Of a stretch of DNA of 18,804 nucleotides, positions 6,038 to 13,318 are shown piece after piece. The notes under the pieces were generated by a model. The model was not told the origin of the DNA, ran no database searches, and saw nothing but the letters and a program-made list of their open reading frames with translations. The DNA is from DATCLA01 sp036564195 (GTDB taxonomy: Bacteria; Bacillota; UBA4882; UBA8346), in assembly GCA_036564195.1 (NCBI GenBank), contig DATCLA010000116.1, positions 1 through 18,804 on the forward strand, read 5' to 3'. A program made the translations under genes and the position numbers. The stretch's first letter is position 1. Every line of letters starts with the position of its first letter.

Positions 6038-7708
6038 TTAAGAAACTTCCGAGTTGGCCTTATTCCCTAATTTCCGCTTCCGTTCCAGTTCCCGTAATTC
6101 AACCCGGCGAATCTTTCCCGATATTGTCTTTGGCAACTCTTTAACAAACTCTATTTCCCGGGGATACTTATATGGGGCTGTTACGGTCTTAACGTAATCT
6201 TGCAACTCCTTTATTAACTCGGCGGAAGGCGTATACTTTGGGGAAAGGATTACAAAAGCCTTGACAATTTCGCCACGTACCTTATCCGGACTCGCTACCA
6301 CGGCGGCTTCAATCACTGCCGGATGTTCCACCAGGGCACTTTCAACTTCAAAAGGACCAATCCGGTAACCGGAGCTTAAAATGACATCATCAGCCCTTCC
6401 GACAAACCAGAAGTAACCGTCTTCATCCCGGTAAGCCCGGTCCCCCGTTAGATACCAACCATGGCGAAACCTGGCTTTAGTCCCTTCCGGGTCGCCGAGG
6501 TATTCCTTAAATAAACCAGCAGGGCGTTGATCTTTCACCCAGATGGCGATATCCCCTTCTTTATTGGCAGGCAGAATCTTACCGGCCTCATCGATTACTT
6601 CGACCCGAAACCCGGGAGTGGGACGGCCCATTGAACCCGGCTTCACCGGTAAACCTGGAAAAGTGGCAATGGTCAGAACGGTCTCAGTCTGCCCGTAACC
6701 GTCATGAATTTTTAACCCGGTATACCGCTCCCAAATAGCGATCACTTCCGGATTCAACGGTTCGCCAGCTGCGACACAATGACGTAAGTTTGATAAGTCG
6801 TACTTTTGCAGATCCTGTTGAACAAACAGCCGGTAAGCTGTAGGGGCTGCACACAAAGTGGTAGCGCCGTAATCAGCCAGTATCTGCAAAGTACGTTCCG
6901 GATTAAATTTCCCGACTGCCTTATGAATTAATAAGGCTGCTCCCATATGCCAGGGACCGAACAGACTGCTCCAGGCAGCCTTCCCCCAGCCGGTATCCGT
7001 CAGGTTGCAGTGCAAATCTTGGGGTGTCAAGTCCAACCAGTATTTCCCGGTAACTTTATGAGCGTACGGATATGAAGCATGGGAATGCAATACCATTTTG
7101 GGATATCCGGTGGTGCCTGAGGTGAAATAGATCATTGTCCCTTCTTCGCTCCGGGTTTCCACCGCTTCAAAATAACGGTCGGCAGTCTTCATTTCTGCCT
7201 GATAGTTTATCCATCCCGGACGGTTTTGCCCTCCTGTAACAATTTTGATCTGCAAGTCCGGGCATTCCGCCGCAATTGCATCGACCTTGTCGGCATTGGC
7301 CGCATCGGTAATAATTGCTTTGGCTCTCGCCGACACTATCCGGTACTTGATATCGCGTGAGGTCTGTTGGGTAGTGCCGGGAGCGGAGATAGCCCCGATT
7401 TTCATAATCCCTAAAAGCGATTCCCACCATTCAATGACCCTTGGTAAAAAAACCATCACGACATCGCCTTTTTTCAAACCGGCATTTTTAAGGATATTAG
7501 CAAATTTATTCGAACGCATTTTCATATCCCAGAAGGTATAGTTCTCTTCATTGCCTTCATCATCAACTAAAATAATTGCTAGTTTAGTACGATCAGCCGC
7601 CCAACGGTCGATTACATCCACTGCAAAATTAAACTTCTCAGGAACTTCCCAACGAAATTGCCGATATTCTTCGTCATAATTTTTCATATTACAGACAGTT
7701 GCTGCCAT
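6038..7708 (-). CDS. AMP-forming acyl-CoA synthetase, medium-chain (MACS) type
   Basis: A 556-residue ANL-superfamily ligase that activates a carboxylic acid to its acyl-CoA through an acyl-adenylate. The P-loop-like motif YFTSGTTGYPKMVLHSH (194-210), DGYGQTE (336-342), WYLTGD (418-423), the hinge region GRADDVILSSGYRIGP (437-452) and the C-terminal catalytic lysine in KTISGKIRR (K532) are all present, so it should be active. The overall shape, with EEYRQFRWEVPEKFNFAVDVID at the N-terminus, is that of medium-chain/benzoate-type synthetases rather than acetyl-CoA synthetase proper. The exact substrate (short or branched fatty acid, aromatic acid) cannot be read. ATG follows AAGGAG by 8 nt. It lies downstream of a GntR/FadR-type regulator on the same strand, with its own promoter. 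Confidence 0.93.
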   Translation of the reverse strand: MAATVCNMKNYDEEYRQFRWEVPEKFNFAVDVIDRWAADRTKLAIILVDDEGNEENYTFWDMKMRSNKFANILKNAGLKKGDVVMVFLPRVIEWWESLLGIMKIGAISAPGTTQQTSRDIKYRIVSARAKAIITDAANADKVDAIAAECPDLQIKIVTGGQNRPGWINYQAEMKTADRYFEAVETRSEEGTMIYFTSGTTGYPKMVLHSHASYPYAHKVTGKYWLDLTPQDLHCNLTDTGWGKAAWSSLFGPWHMGAALLIHKAVGKFNPERTLQILADYGATTLCAAPTAYRLFVQQDLQKYDLSNLRHCVAAGEPLNPEVIAIWERYTGLKIHDGYGQTETVLTIATFPGLPVKPGSMGRPTPGFRVEVIDEAGKILPANKEGDIAIWVKDQRPAGLFKEYLGDPEGTKARFRHGWYLTGDRAYRDEDGYFWFVGRADDVILSSGYRIGPFEVESALVEHPAVIEAAVVASPDKVRGEIVKAFVILSPKYTPSAELIKELQDYVKTVTAPYKYPREIEFVKELPKTISGKIRRVELRELERKRKLGNKANSEVS

Positions 7709-7750
7709 TTCCCCAACTCCTTAAAAGCTAAATATATATTATTGACTGAC

Positions 7751-7764
7751 ATATAAATTAATAT
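7751..7764. promoter_or_regulatory. candidate operator at the acyl-CoA synthetase transcription start
   Basis: ATATAAATTAATAT is a quasi-palindrome (six of seven pairs match) placed just downstream of the -10 box, where repressor binding would block transcription. The regulator next door is GntR/FadR-type, but this site does not show the usual TnGTnnnACnA core, so the link is speculative, and AT-rich DNA can give such palindromes by chance. Confidence 0.28.
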
Positions 7765-7766
7765 AC

Positions 7767-7795
7767 ATTATACCCCTTTTTGTTCTGCTAAACAA
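7767..7795 (-). promoter_or_regulatory. sigma-A promoter of the acyl-CoA synthetase gene
   Basis: Reading leftward, TTGTTT (7790-7795), 17 nt, perfect TATAAT (7767-7772). It begins immediately after the terminator of the upstream regulator gene, so the synthetase is transcribed independently. Confidence 0.7.
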
Positions 7796-7797
7796 CA

Positions 7798-7832
7798 ATA
7801 AAAAAAATTTCCGGACAGTTTTACACCGGAAA
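7798..7832 (-). terminator. rho-independent terminator after the GntR-family regulator
   Basis: Read leftward: TTTCCGG, 11-nt loop, CCGGAAA, followed by a run of T. The stem is 7 bp perfect (7808-7814 with 7826-7832), and the T run covers 7800-7810. It starts 8 nt after the regulator's stop. Confidence 0.88.
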
Positions 7833-7839
7833 CTTAACT

Positions 7840-8520
7840 TTAGAGGTAATTACGGCAACACTCAAACGCTTTATTTATATGCTCCTTCGCTTTTAACAGA
7901 TCACGCTCGGCTATCGCCTGGTAGAGTGAACGGTGGTTGGCCAGTACCTGCTGTGGTCCCATCTCTTTTAAAGCTTTTTCAATCGGACCAGCGAACAACT
8001 GCATCACTACTTGACTAATCCTGATAAAATAAGGATTTTTTGTGATCAAAATTAACTGCAAATGAAATTGATAATCCAGTTTTGCCAATAAATCCCAGTC
8101 ACCGCTGGGGATTGTCTTTTCAAATCTCTCCAATTGTCTGGCCAGTTGCTGTAAATCTTCCGCAGTAGCCTTGTTAATCGCCAATTCCACTGCATCTACT
8201 TCAAGTAACACCCGTAACTCAAAAAGATGATCCTTGGAACCGTTTTCAATGATTAAATTGAAGATTAAGGGGTCCAACATTAGTTGTGAACCTGAGGTAG
8301 CTACAAAAGTACCGCCGCGCTTTCTGGCAACTAAAACTCCAAGCCCACCTAGGGTTTTTAATGCTTCCCGCAATGAGGTACGACTGACTCCCAACATGCC
8401 GGCTAGTTCTGGTTCAGGCGGCAAACGGTCTCCGGGCTTCAGCTCACCCTTAATCAATGATTGAGTAATTTTATCAATAATTTTCTGTACCACAGTGCTT
8501 GACTGGATCGGTTGAAACAA
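7840..8520 (-). CDS. GntR-family regulator, FadR/FCD subfamily
   Basis: A 226-residue repressor-type transcription factor. The N-terminal winged helix-turn-helix carries the classic GELKPGDRLPPEPELAGMLG and VSRTSLREALKTLGGLG segments and the wing RKRGGTFVA. The C-terminal FCD ligand domain is all-helical, with metal-site candidates in LDYQFH (Asp and His four residues apart) and NHRSLYQAI; the last histidine (KEHI) sits about four residues earlier than in typical members, so the site may be modified. FCD proteins respond to carboxylic acids or acyl-CoAs, which fits the acyl-CoA synthetase next door as target; that link is inferred. I place the start at TTG 8520, 8 nt after AGGAG; a GTG at 8529 overlaps that SD and is less likely. 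The gene ends at a strong terminator. Confidence 0.9.
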   Translation of the reverse strand: MFQPIQSSTVVQKIIDKITQSLIKGELKPGDRLPPEPELAGMLGVSRTSLREALKTLGGLGVLVARKRGGTFVATSGSQLMLDPLIFNLIIENGSKDHLFELRVLLEVDAVELAINKATAEDLQQLARQLERFEKTIPSGDWDLLAKLDYQFHLQLILITKNPYFIRISQVVMQLFAGPIEKALKEMGPQQVLANHRSLYQAIAERDLLKAKEHINKAFECCRNYL

Positions 8521-8532
8521 CAAATTCACTCC

Positions 8533-8575
8533 TAACTGCCTTTTTCAACTGCTATAGTTCGGTAAGGAAGCAGTT
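8533..8575. promoter_or_regulatory. inverted repeats around the regulator's ribosome-binding site
   Basis: AACTGCT (8547-8553) pairs with AGCAGTT (8569-8575). A third copy, AACTGCC (8534-8540), abuts the regulator's SD. In the leftward transcript the 8569-8575 arm could pair with either of the other two arms. One pairing would leave the SD free and the other would occlude its edge. It may equally be an operator for autoregulation. Confidence 0.35.
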
Positions 8576-8634
8576 TTTCCTCCTAACAGTTAATTTCGAC
8601 AATCAAAGTTCATTTATTACATAAATTCATCCCA

Positions 8635-8676
8635 CTTAAACCAGAAAGGCAGCCGTAAATTGAACTACAGCTGCCT
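8635..8676 (-). terminator. terminator downstream of the TolB-like gene
   Basis: An 11-bp stem with one G-U pair (8647-8657 with 8666-8676) and an 8-nt loop, followed leftward by TTTCTGGTTT. The rest of 8530-8698 holds the leader of the GntR gene. The interrupted T tract lowers certainty. Confidence 0.6.
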
Positions 8677-8698
8677 ATTGCTTTTTCTTTTTAAAAGC

Positions 8699-9862
8699 CT
8701 AATTTGGAAGTATGGGAGTAGCAGTGGCCGGAGTAAGGCTATCCGGTGCAACCGGTGGTGCCAATAATGGTTCCACGTTAATTACCCAGACCGCTGGTCG
8801 GATACTCCGGAAAGTAAAGAAGGCCAGCTTTTTACCATCCGGGCTCCAACTTAACGAACCTCCGTTTAAACCCACTTTATTGGTGACAAACTTAATTTCA
8901 CCCGTCACCAGATCCTTCAAATAGAGACTCCCCCGGTCAAATTTACCGTTCCCATCTTTACCTTGGTAACGGTTGGAGACAAATGCCAGTTTGGTCCCGT
9001 CTGGTGAAAGTGCCGGCATCCGGTTGTCATATTCATCTACGACTATCGGGGTAACACTTTGGTCATCAGGGTTGATTGCCCAAATACTTCCTTTACCAAA
9101 CTCTACTACCTGGTAAGTTTCTCCGCCCACAGTCACAGCTTGCGGTGCCGGATTCATCTTGGTAAAATAAATCCGCCCGTCCCGGCCCCACCAGGGTGAA
9201 CTGATTAGTTCATTACTCTGACTGCGTAACACCTCCATCGAGTTTAAAACCGTATCAATAATCATTAATTGGGACTGATAGGGACCGGTACTACGACTAA
9301 AGACAATCCGTCTGCCATCGGGAGACCAAAACGGATCCCGATCCTGGTTGCCTACAGTCAACTGCCGGCCTGCACCGTTGGAAATATCTTTAAGCCAAAG
9401 TCCGGAGGCATTATCCCTATTACCGTACTTCACCCGCATCAGCACCAATTGTTTCCCATCCGGGGACCAGCGGGGTGAAAAGTCCGTCAGATTGTCGGTA
9501 TTGGTTATCAGTACCGGGTTGGAAATCGGATCGAGAGGCCACAGCCAAATCCGCATTTTGGTTGAAATTTCTCCCTGTTTCTTGCCTGAAAATATCATTG
9601 CTTTACCGTCCGGTGCCCAATCGCAGGACCAAACATCGAAATTAGAAGGCAAAAGTCGGGTTTCCGTTCCAGCTACTGAGGGAATCGGAAGCGGAGTAAC
9701 CATGGGGGTATTGTCTACCGCCAGCGGATCGGGAACCACCGCTCCGGTCGCATTTCCGGTTGGAGTGGGGCTAACCGGAGGAACAACCGGCGTAGCGGCC
9801 TTAACCAGAGTTGAGGCCATCAAGAACAGAATCATCGTTATTAAAACCCGCCATTGTTTCAT
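8699..9862 (-). CDS. secreted TolB-like beta-propeller protein (PD40 repeats)
   Basis: A 387-residue exported protein. A signal peptide (residues 1-22, ending VKA) is followed by a Pro/Thr/Val-rich linker to about residue 65, a beta-propeller, and a Pro/Thr-rich tail of about 20 residues. Five PD40/WD40-like blades are visible by their W-S/A-P-D-G-K/R signature: WAPDGKAMIFS, WSPDGKQLVLM, WSPDGRRIVFS, LSPDGTKLAFVS and WSPDGKKLAFF. Similar domains occur in TolB and in extracellular or cell-wall protein-binding factors. No lipobox is present, and no Tol-Pal system is visible, so a scaffold or recognition role at the cell surface is the most that can be said. The ATG follows GGGAG by 6 nt. It lies 129 nt downstream of murB on the same strand and could share its transcript. 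Confidence 0.85.
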   Translation of the reverse strand: MKQWRVLITMILFLMASTLVKAATPVVPPVSPTPTGNATGAVVPDPLAVDNTPMVTPLPIPSVAGTETRLLPSNFDVWSCDWAPDGKAMIFSGKKQGEISTKMRIWLWPLDPISNPVLITNTDNLTDFSPRWSPDGKQLVLMRVKYGNRDNASGLWLKDISNGAGRQLTVGNQDRDPFWSPDGRRIVFSRSTGPYQSQLMIIDTVLNSMEVLRSQSNELISSPWWGRDGRIYFTKMNPAPQAVTVGGETYQVVEFGKGSIWAINPDDQSVTPIVVDEYDNRMPALSPDGTKLAFVSNRYQGKDGNGKFDRGSLYLKDLVTGEIKFVTNKVGLNGGSLSWSPDGKKLAFFTFRSIRPAVWVINVEPLLAPPVAPDSLTPATATPILPN

Positions 9863-9991
9863 AAAGGTCTCCCGCCTTACTCAGAATTATTTAGTATCTA
9901 TAATTTGTAACAAATTCAAGTTTCTATTAAATAATCAATTTCGACGCTAATTAATTGGTTTCCTCTGTAATAAAGCTAAAAATCTTGGAAA

Positions 9992-10900
9992 CTAGGGCTC
10001 CCCGACTACTTTAATCTCCGGGATCAGGTCAACGTCATTATTGGCTTTAACCACAGCCCGGATATGCTCAATCAGATCCAGGACATCTTGGGCCGAAGCT
10101 TGACCAACATTAACGATAAAACCGGCGTGTTTCTCGGAAACCCGTGCTCCTCCGATTTGAAAACCTTTCAATCCGGCCGCTTCAATCATTGGTCCGACAT
10201 AATGCCCTTCCGGCCTGCGAAAGACACTACCGGCACTTGGCAGTTCCAAAGGTTGTCTGCACTCGCGTTTCTGAGTTAAGAGATTTACTTTGGCAGCTAC
10301 TTCTTCAGATAAGGCCGGTTTAAGGTCAAAGATTACTTTGATAATGACTTCCCGACTCTGTTGAAACCGGCTGTGACGGTAACCAAAGTCCAGCTCCGAT
10401 CGGTCATACCAGATCGAACCGGTTTGCGGATCAAACGCCTCCGCTTTGGTCAAGACCGTAGAAACCATACCATCATAAGCGCCGGCATTCATATAGACCG
10501 CTCCGCCGACACTACCCGGAATCCCACAGGCAAATTCCAAGCCCGATAGGCCCAGTTGGATCATTGCCCTTGACAGTTCGGAGAGGGTTACTGCAGCCCC
10601 GGCGGTCACCCGGGTCCCGTCAACATTCCATTGGGTAAATTCGCCCCTTAACTTAATCACTATGCCGCGAATTCCCCGGTCCCGTACCAATAAATTGGAA
10701 CCTAAACCCAATACCATCCAGGGAAGTTGCTCTCTGTGGCAAAACTGCAGAACTTTTTGGAGTTCCTCCACATTTGACGGTTCAACTAACAGATCGGCCG
10801 GACCGCCAATTTTAAAAGTTGTCAGAGCTGCCATCGAATAATCGAGGCTGAACTTGATTCCGGCAAGTTCCGTTTGTGCTTTTTTTTTCCACTCTGTCAT
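9992..10900 (-). CDS. murB: UDP-N-acetylenolpyruvoylglucosamine reductase
   Basis: MurB, the FAD- and NADPH-dependent enzyme that reduces UDP-GlcNAc-enolpyruvate to UDP-MurNAc in cytoplasmic peptidoglycan precursor synthesis. At 302 residues it has normal length. The FAD domain shows TTFKIGGPADLLVEP (27-41), LGLGSNLLV (64-72) and the diagnostic CGIPGSVGGAVYMNAGAY (125-142). Substrate-domain hallmarks are FGYRHSRF, SAGSVFRRP with the proton-donor Ser near 225, and a C-terminal PEIK motif supplying the conserved Glu near 295. The protein resembles the type II MurB of Gram-positive bacteria. The ATG has GGGAGG 11 nt upstream, slightly far. A long structured leader (10950-11077) precedes it. Confidence 0.97.
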   Translation of the reverse strand: MTEWKKKAQTELAGIKFSLDYSMAALTTFKIGGPADLLVEPSNVEELQKVLQFCHREQLPWMVLGLGSNLLVRDRGIRGIVIKLRGEFTQWNVDGTRVTAGAAVTLSELSRAMIQLGLSGLEFACGIPGSVGGAVYMNAGAYDGMVSTVLTKAEAFDPQTGSIWYDRSELDFGYRHSRFQQSREVIIKVIFDLKPALSEEVAAKVNLLTQKRECRQPLELPSAGSVFRRPEGHYVGPMIEAAGLKGFQIGGARVSEKHAGFIVNVGQASAQDVLDLIEHIRAVVKANNDVDLIPEIKVVGEP

Positions 10901-10949
10901 CTTGTAAGTTCCCTCCCAAAAAACTTGACCTTGTCGGGTAATTTAACCG

Positions 10950-11077
10950 GTATCCGCTGGAAATATAATTTCCATTCCCTCAAAAAATGGCCGGAATGAC
11001 TTTTACATTCATCACACACCGTTTTACCTCAGTGTTACAAGGCGGATCATACTCCCGCTAAAACTATTCAGTTTTAG
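10950..11077 (-). promoter_or_regulatory. structured 5' leader of murB, candidate cis-regulatory RNA
   Basis: In the leftward transcript a closing stem, GTAT/CCGC (11052-11042) with GCGGATAC (10957-10950), encloses several hairpins. These are ACACTG/CGGTGT (one G-U; 11016-11035), GAATG/CATTC (10994-11010), CCATT/AATGG (10972-10990) and a perfect TGGAAAT/ATTTCCA (10958-10974), which abuts the closing stem and competes with the previous one. A further perfect 8-bp palindrome, CTAAAACT-4-AGTTTTAG (11058-11077), sits at the 5' side. I recognise no known riboswitch class. The 10901-10949 remainder holds the murB SD region, and 11110-11194 shows nothing else clear. Confidence 0.4.
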
Positions 11078-11080
11078 TTT

Positions 11081-11109
11081 ATTATTTCATAATCTTTTGG
11101 CAAATGCAA
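11081..11109 (-). promoter_or_regulatory. candidate promoter upstream of murB
   Basis: Reading leftward, TTGCAT (11104-11109), 17 nt, AATAAT (11081-11086). The -10 box matches consensus at five of six positions and the -35 at three. Transcription would begin inside the perfect palindrome at 11058-11077. Confidence 0.4.
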
Positions 11110-11194
11110 GGCTGATTGGTTTAATCAGTAATAATATGTATATTTTTTACAACTTGCCGTGTAACAGTTGGGTTTTTAGACAAGACCCGTTCCC

Positions 11195-11222
11195 AAACAA
11201 AAAACCCGTTTAATAACGGGTT
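11195..11222 (-). terminator. rho-independent terminator of veg
   Basis: Read leftward: AACCCGTT, ATTA loop, AACGGGTT, then a run of T ending in TTTTGTTTG. The stem is 8 bp perfect (11203-11210 with 11215-11222). It lies 27 nt after the veg stop and separates veg from murB. Confidence 0.92.
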
Positions 11223-11248
11223 AACAGAAGGTTTGTTTCAAATCTTTT

Positions 11249-11509
11249 CTATGACAACATTCCGATGCGGTCATTGCCAAATGATAACTCTACCGACTTA
11301 GTTAACAGATCCGCATAGCTATATGAGATCCGCCGTTCAATTTGGCGTTCCCTAAAAGAAACCACAAATACTTTCGGGTAAGTTTGTTCCAAAATCCCCT
11401 CAACTTCAAAGACTCGTTTCCGGCCCCGATTCGCTTTTATTTTAATAGATTTTCCCACAAACAAGCCTAAATGTTCCCGAATCGCTTCCAACGTCCCGGG
11501 TTCATTCAT
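11249..11509 (-). CDS. veg: Veg family protein
   Basis: An 86-residue basic protein that is clearly Veg. It has the core VGKSIKIKANRGRKRVFEVEGILEQ (compare GKRLTLKANGGRRK in B. subtilis), then TYPKVFVVSF and the family's SYSYADLLTKSVELSF near the end. Veg is abundant in vegetative cells and is implicated in biofilm matrix gene control and in germination/outgrowth; its biochemical activity is not settled. The ATG at 11509 follows GTGAGG by 4 nt. A long leader of about 140 nt and two tandem strong promoters drive it, and a perfect terminator follows. Its closeness to rsmA echoes the B. subtilis order ksgA-yabG-veg. Confidence 0.95.
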   Translation of the reverse strand: MNEPGTLEAIREHLGLFVGKSIKIKANRGRKRVFEVEGILEQTYPKVFVVSFRERQIERRISYSYADLLTKSVELSFGNDRIGMLS

Positions 11510-11582
11510 CCATCCTCACCATCCTTATTGTCTCCATTTGGATAACTTTTTATTTAAAACATTTCTGTTTTTAACATTGAAA

Positions 11583-11615
11583 ATATGTTGAACCGCTTAA
11601 CTTAGTCCAACATAT
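11583..11615 (-). promoter_or_regulatory. hairpin in the veg leader
   Basis: ATATGTTG (11583-11590) and CAACATAT (11608-11615) form a perfect 8-bp stem with a 17-nt loop, about 75 nt upstream of the veg start. There is no T tract. It may stabilise the transcript 5' end or bind a protein. Confidence 0.45.
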
Positions 11616-11654
11616 AATAAATACTGGTCTTAATATACCCAACCAACAGTGTTG

Positions 11655-11683
11655 ATTATAGCACTCTTAGCCAAAAAAGTCAA
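11655..11683 (-). promoter_or_regulatory. veg promoter P2
   Basis: Reading leftward, TTGACT (11678-11683), 17 nt, perfect TATAAT (11655-11660), with an extended -10 (TGC before TATAAT). Just past the -10 box lies CAACACTGTTG, a 5-bp inverted repeat at the predicted transcription start. Confidence 0.88.
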
Positions 11684-11689
11684 GCAAGT

Positions 11690-11719
11690 ATTATACACGA
11701 TTTAAATAGCATTTGTCAA
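11690..11719 (-). promoter_or_regulatory. veg promoter P1 (full consensus boxes)
   Basis: Reading leftward, perfect TTGACA (11714-11719), 18 nt, perfect TATAAT (11690-11695). The predicted start of transcription falls on the -35 box of P2, so the two promoters overlap functionally. It begins about 12 nt after the stop of the RNase H-like gene. Confidence 0.85.
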
Positions 11720-11730
11720 TAATTTTCTTA

Positions 11731-12201
11731 TCATTTTGTATATCTATCAGCTACTTTGGATGCCCCAAAGGAGTCCGGTTTAATGATAGCGCCAAAACCG
11801 CTCCCGGTTACCATTCCCACTACCTCTCTGATGATCTCTTTCGTTTTCCCGTTTTCACCCACATCAAGATGGATTTCAACATTCAAACCGGACACACCGG
11901 CCTGGGCCATCTTCTCGGCGAGCAGCGCCGCTACAGCCAGACTTCGGGAAGCCTCCATCAAAATCCGCTGGTTGAAACTGAGCCTTACCTTTTCCCGCTC
12001 CCGGGAATAAAAAAAACGGCCTCCTTTTCCTTCGCGCAGGATGATAATGGCCGTAACATAACATACCTCTTCCCCATATTGAGAATCAGTCCCTACAATT
12101 AATTTGAATTTACTGTCCGGATCATCCTGAATAAACTCCATAATGTTCTCGAAAACCTGGTTAAAATGTAAACGGCCTTTCGTGGGACTGTAGTAATACA
12201 T
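11731..12201 (-). CDS. YkuK-type RNase H-like protein (DUF458)
   Basis: A 156-residue protein of the YkuK/DUF458 family, an RNase H-like fold of unproven activity. Matches to B. subtilis YkuK run through the whole protein: YYYSPTKGRLHFNQVF at the start, LIVGTDSQYG with the first acidic residue of an RNase H-like site, VTAIIILREGKGGR, the IHLDVGENGKTKEIIREVVG block with further Asp/Glu candidates, and the terminal IKPDSFGASKVADRYTK. The first ATG at 12201 is used: AAGGTG lies 6 nt upstream, and it follows the rsmA stop by a single base (TGA-A-ATG). A GTG at 12210 would leave no room for an SD. Tight coupling to rsmA hints at a role in RNA metabolism. Confidence 0.9.
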   Translation of the reverse strand: MYYYSPTKGRLHFNQVFENIMEFIQDDPDSKFKLIVGTDSQYGEEVCYVTAIIILREGKGGRFFYSREREKVRLSFNQRILMEASRSLAVAALLAEKMAQAGVSGLNVEIHLDVGENGKTKEIIREVVGMVTGSGFGAIIKPDSFGASKVADRYTK

Positions 12202-12202
12202 T

Positions 12203-13075
12203 TCAAGCACCTTCCAGCCTATGTTTTTGAATCGCTTGCGCCATGGCGGTATATTGCTCTACGCCAATAGTTTCTCCCCGTTGTCCGGGATCAATTCCTA
12301 ATTTAATTAATAATTCCTTAATTGCAACTTTTCCCCCAAGCAACGGCTCAAATTTAGTTAAGGCATTTAAAATAGTTTTGCGTCTTTGTCCGAAAGCAGC
12401 CTGAACTACTTGGTGTAAACAAGAATAAAGTTCCCAATCAACTCCGGAACGCCGGGGTGAGATCTTGACTACTGCCGAATCAACTTTTGGCACCGGATAA
12501 AAGACACTCCGCGGAACAGTGCAGAGAAGCTCAACCTCTCCGTAAAAATTGAGCATCACTGTCAACGTCCCGTAATCCTTACCGCCCGGTTGGGCGGCCA
12601 TTCGCAGAGCTACTTCCTTTTGGACTAAAAAAACCATTAACCGCCAGTTAATCCGAGATTCCAACAACTTAAAAACTACGGGAGAGGTTATATAGTAGGG
12701 GAGATTGGCAATTACTTTATAGTTTTGAGCCGGGTTTATCGATACTAGCTGCTTTAAGTCGAACTCCAAAAAGTCCTGGTTAAAAAGGTACAACTGCGGG
12801 TATTCAGCCAGAGTTTCCTTTAAAACCGCAAATAAGCCCCGGTCATATTCAACAGCCACAACTTGTCCGGCATGATGTAGCAGCTGTTCAGTCAAACCGC
12901 CCAGACCCGGGCCTACTTCCAAAACTAAATCTTTCCGGGTTAGCTCACCGGCTTGAGTAATTTTCTGCAGAAAATTGCAGTCAATTAAAAAATTCTGCCC
13001 TAAATTTTTTAAAGGCGCCAGATTTTTACTTTTAAGTAACGCCTTAATTTCGGAAATAGTGGTTGGCGCCGTCAT
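12203..13075 (-). CDS. rsmA: 16S rRNA adenine dimethyltransferase RsmA (KsgA)
   Basis: The SAM-dependent enzyme that dimethylates two adjacent adenines in helix 45 of 16S rRNA late in 30S assembly; its loss gives kasugamycin resistance. The 290 residues carry the N-terminal KNLGQNFLID motif (23-32), SAM-binding VLEVGPGLGGLT (51-62) with an acidic residue after the next strand (VAVEYD), catalytic NLPYYIT (124-130), then the VQKEVALRMAAQPGGKDYGT and VPKVDSAVV blocks and the C-terminal FGQRRKTILNAL helix. All key residues are present. The ATG follows GGAAGG by about 7 nt. It is followed one base later by the YkuK-like gene, with veg beyond. Confidence 0.97.
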   Translation of the reverse strand: MTAPTTISEIKALLKSKNLAPLKNLGQNFLIDCNFLQKITQAGELTRKDLVLEVGPGLGGLTEQLLHHAGQVVAVEYDRGLFAVLKETLAEYPQLYLFNQDFLEFDLKQLVSINPAQNYKVIANLPYYITSPVVFKLLESRINWRLMVFLVQKEVALRMAAQPGGKDYGTLTVMLNFYGEVELLCTVPRSVFYPVPKVDSAVVKISPRRSGVDWELYSCLHQVVQAAFGQRRKTILNALTKFEPLLGGKVAIKELLIKLGIDPGQRGETIGVEQYTAMAQAIQKHRLEGA

Positions 13076-13198
13076 TAAAAAACCTTCCGGATTTATTGGT
13101 TCAATTTTTGTATTGATAGATTAAAGATAAAAACACCTGCTGGCAAAGTAAGTCCAAAGTTAAGAGCTACGCCAGCGCTACCTTAACAACAACTGATA

Positions 13199-13232
13199 AA
13201 AACCCGGCCTTCAAAAGCTTACAGCGGATTTT
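13199..13232 (-). terminator. possible terminator in the rsmA upstream region
   Basis: Read leftward: AAAATCCG (13225-13232) pairs, with one G-U, to CGGGTTTT (13199-13206) around an 18-nt loop, and the T run continues (TTTTTATC). The stem shares its T tract and the loop is large, so support is weak. It would end transcripts coming from the solute-binding-protein gene before rsmA. Confidence 0.35.
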
Positions 13233-13318
13233 CATTCAATTCAACACTAGTATCAGCTTGCCTTGGCTAAAACATGTAGCTTCATTGCTTAAATAACCGG
13301 TAAAAAATTTGTAAATTT

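Noticed and set aside
8530..8582. A 13-codon leader peptide starting at CTG after TAGGAGG, ending at the GntR SD
   Set aside because: The start codon would be a rare CTG, the peptide has no attenuation-type residue run, and the TAGGAGG may be chance in a purine-rich leader.
9348..9950. A 200-codon open frame on the plus strand
   Set aside because: It lies antisense to the well-supported TolB-like gene, has a low-complexity composition and no SD, and is explained by the third-position bias of the real gene.
11713..12102. A 129-codon plus-strand frame
   Set aside because: It is antisense to the YkuK-like gene, which matches its family end to end, and it would also run through the veg P1 promoter.
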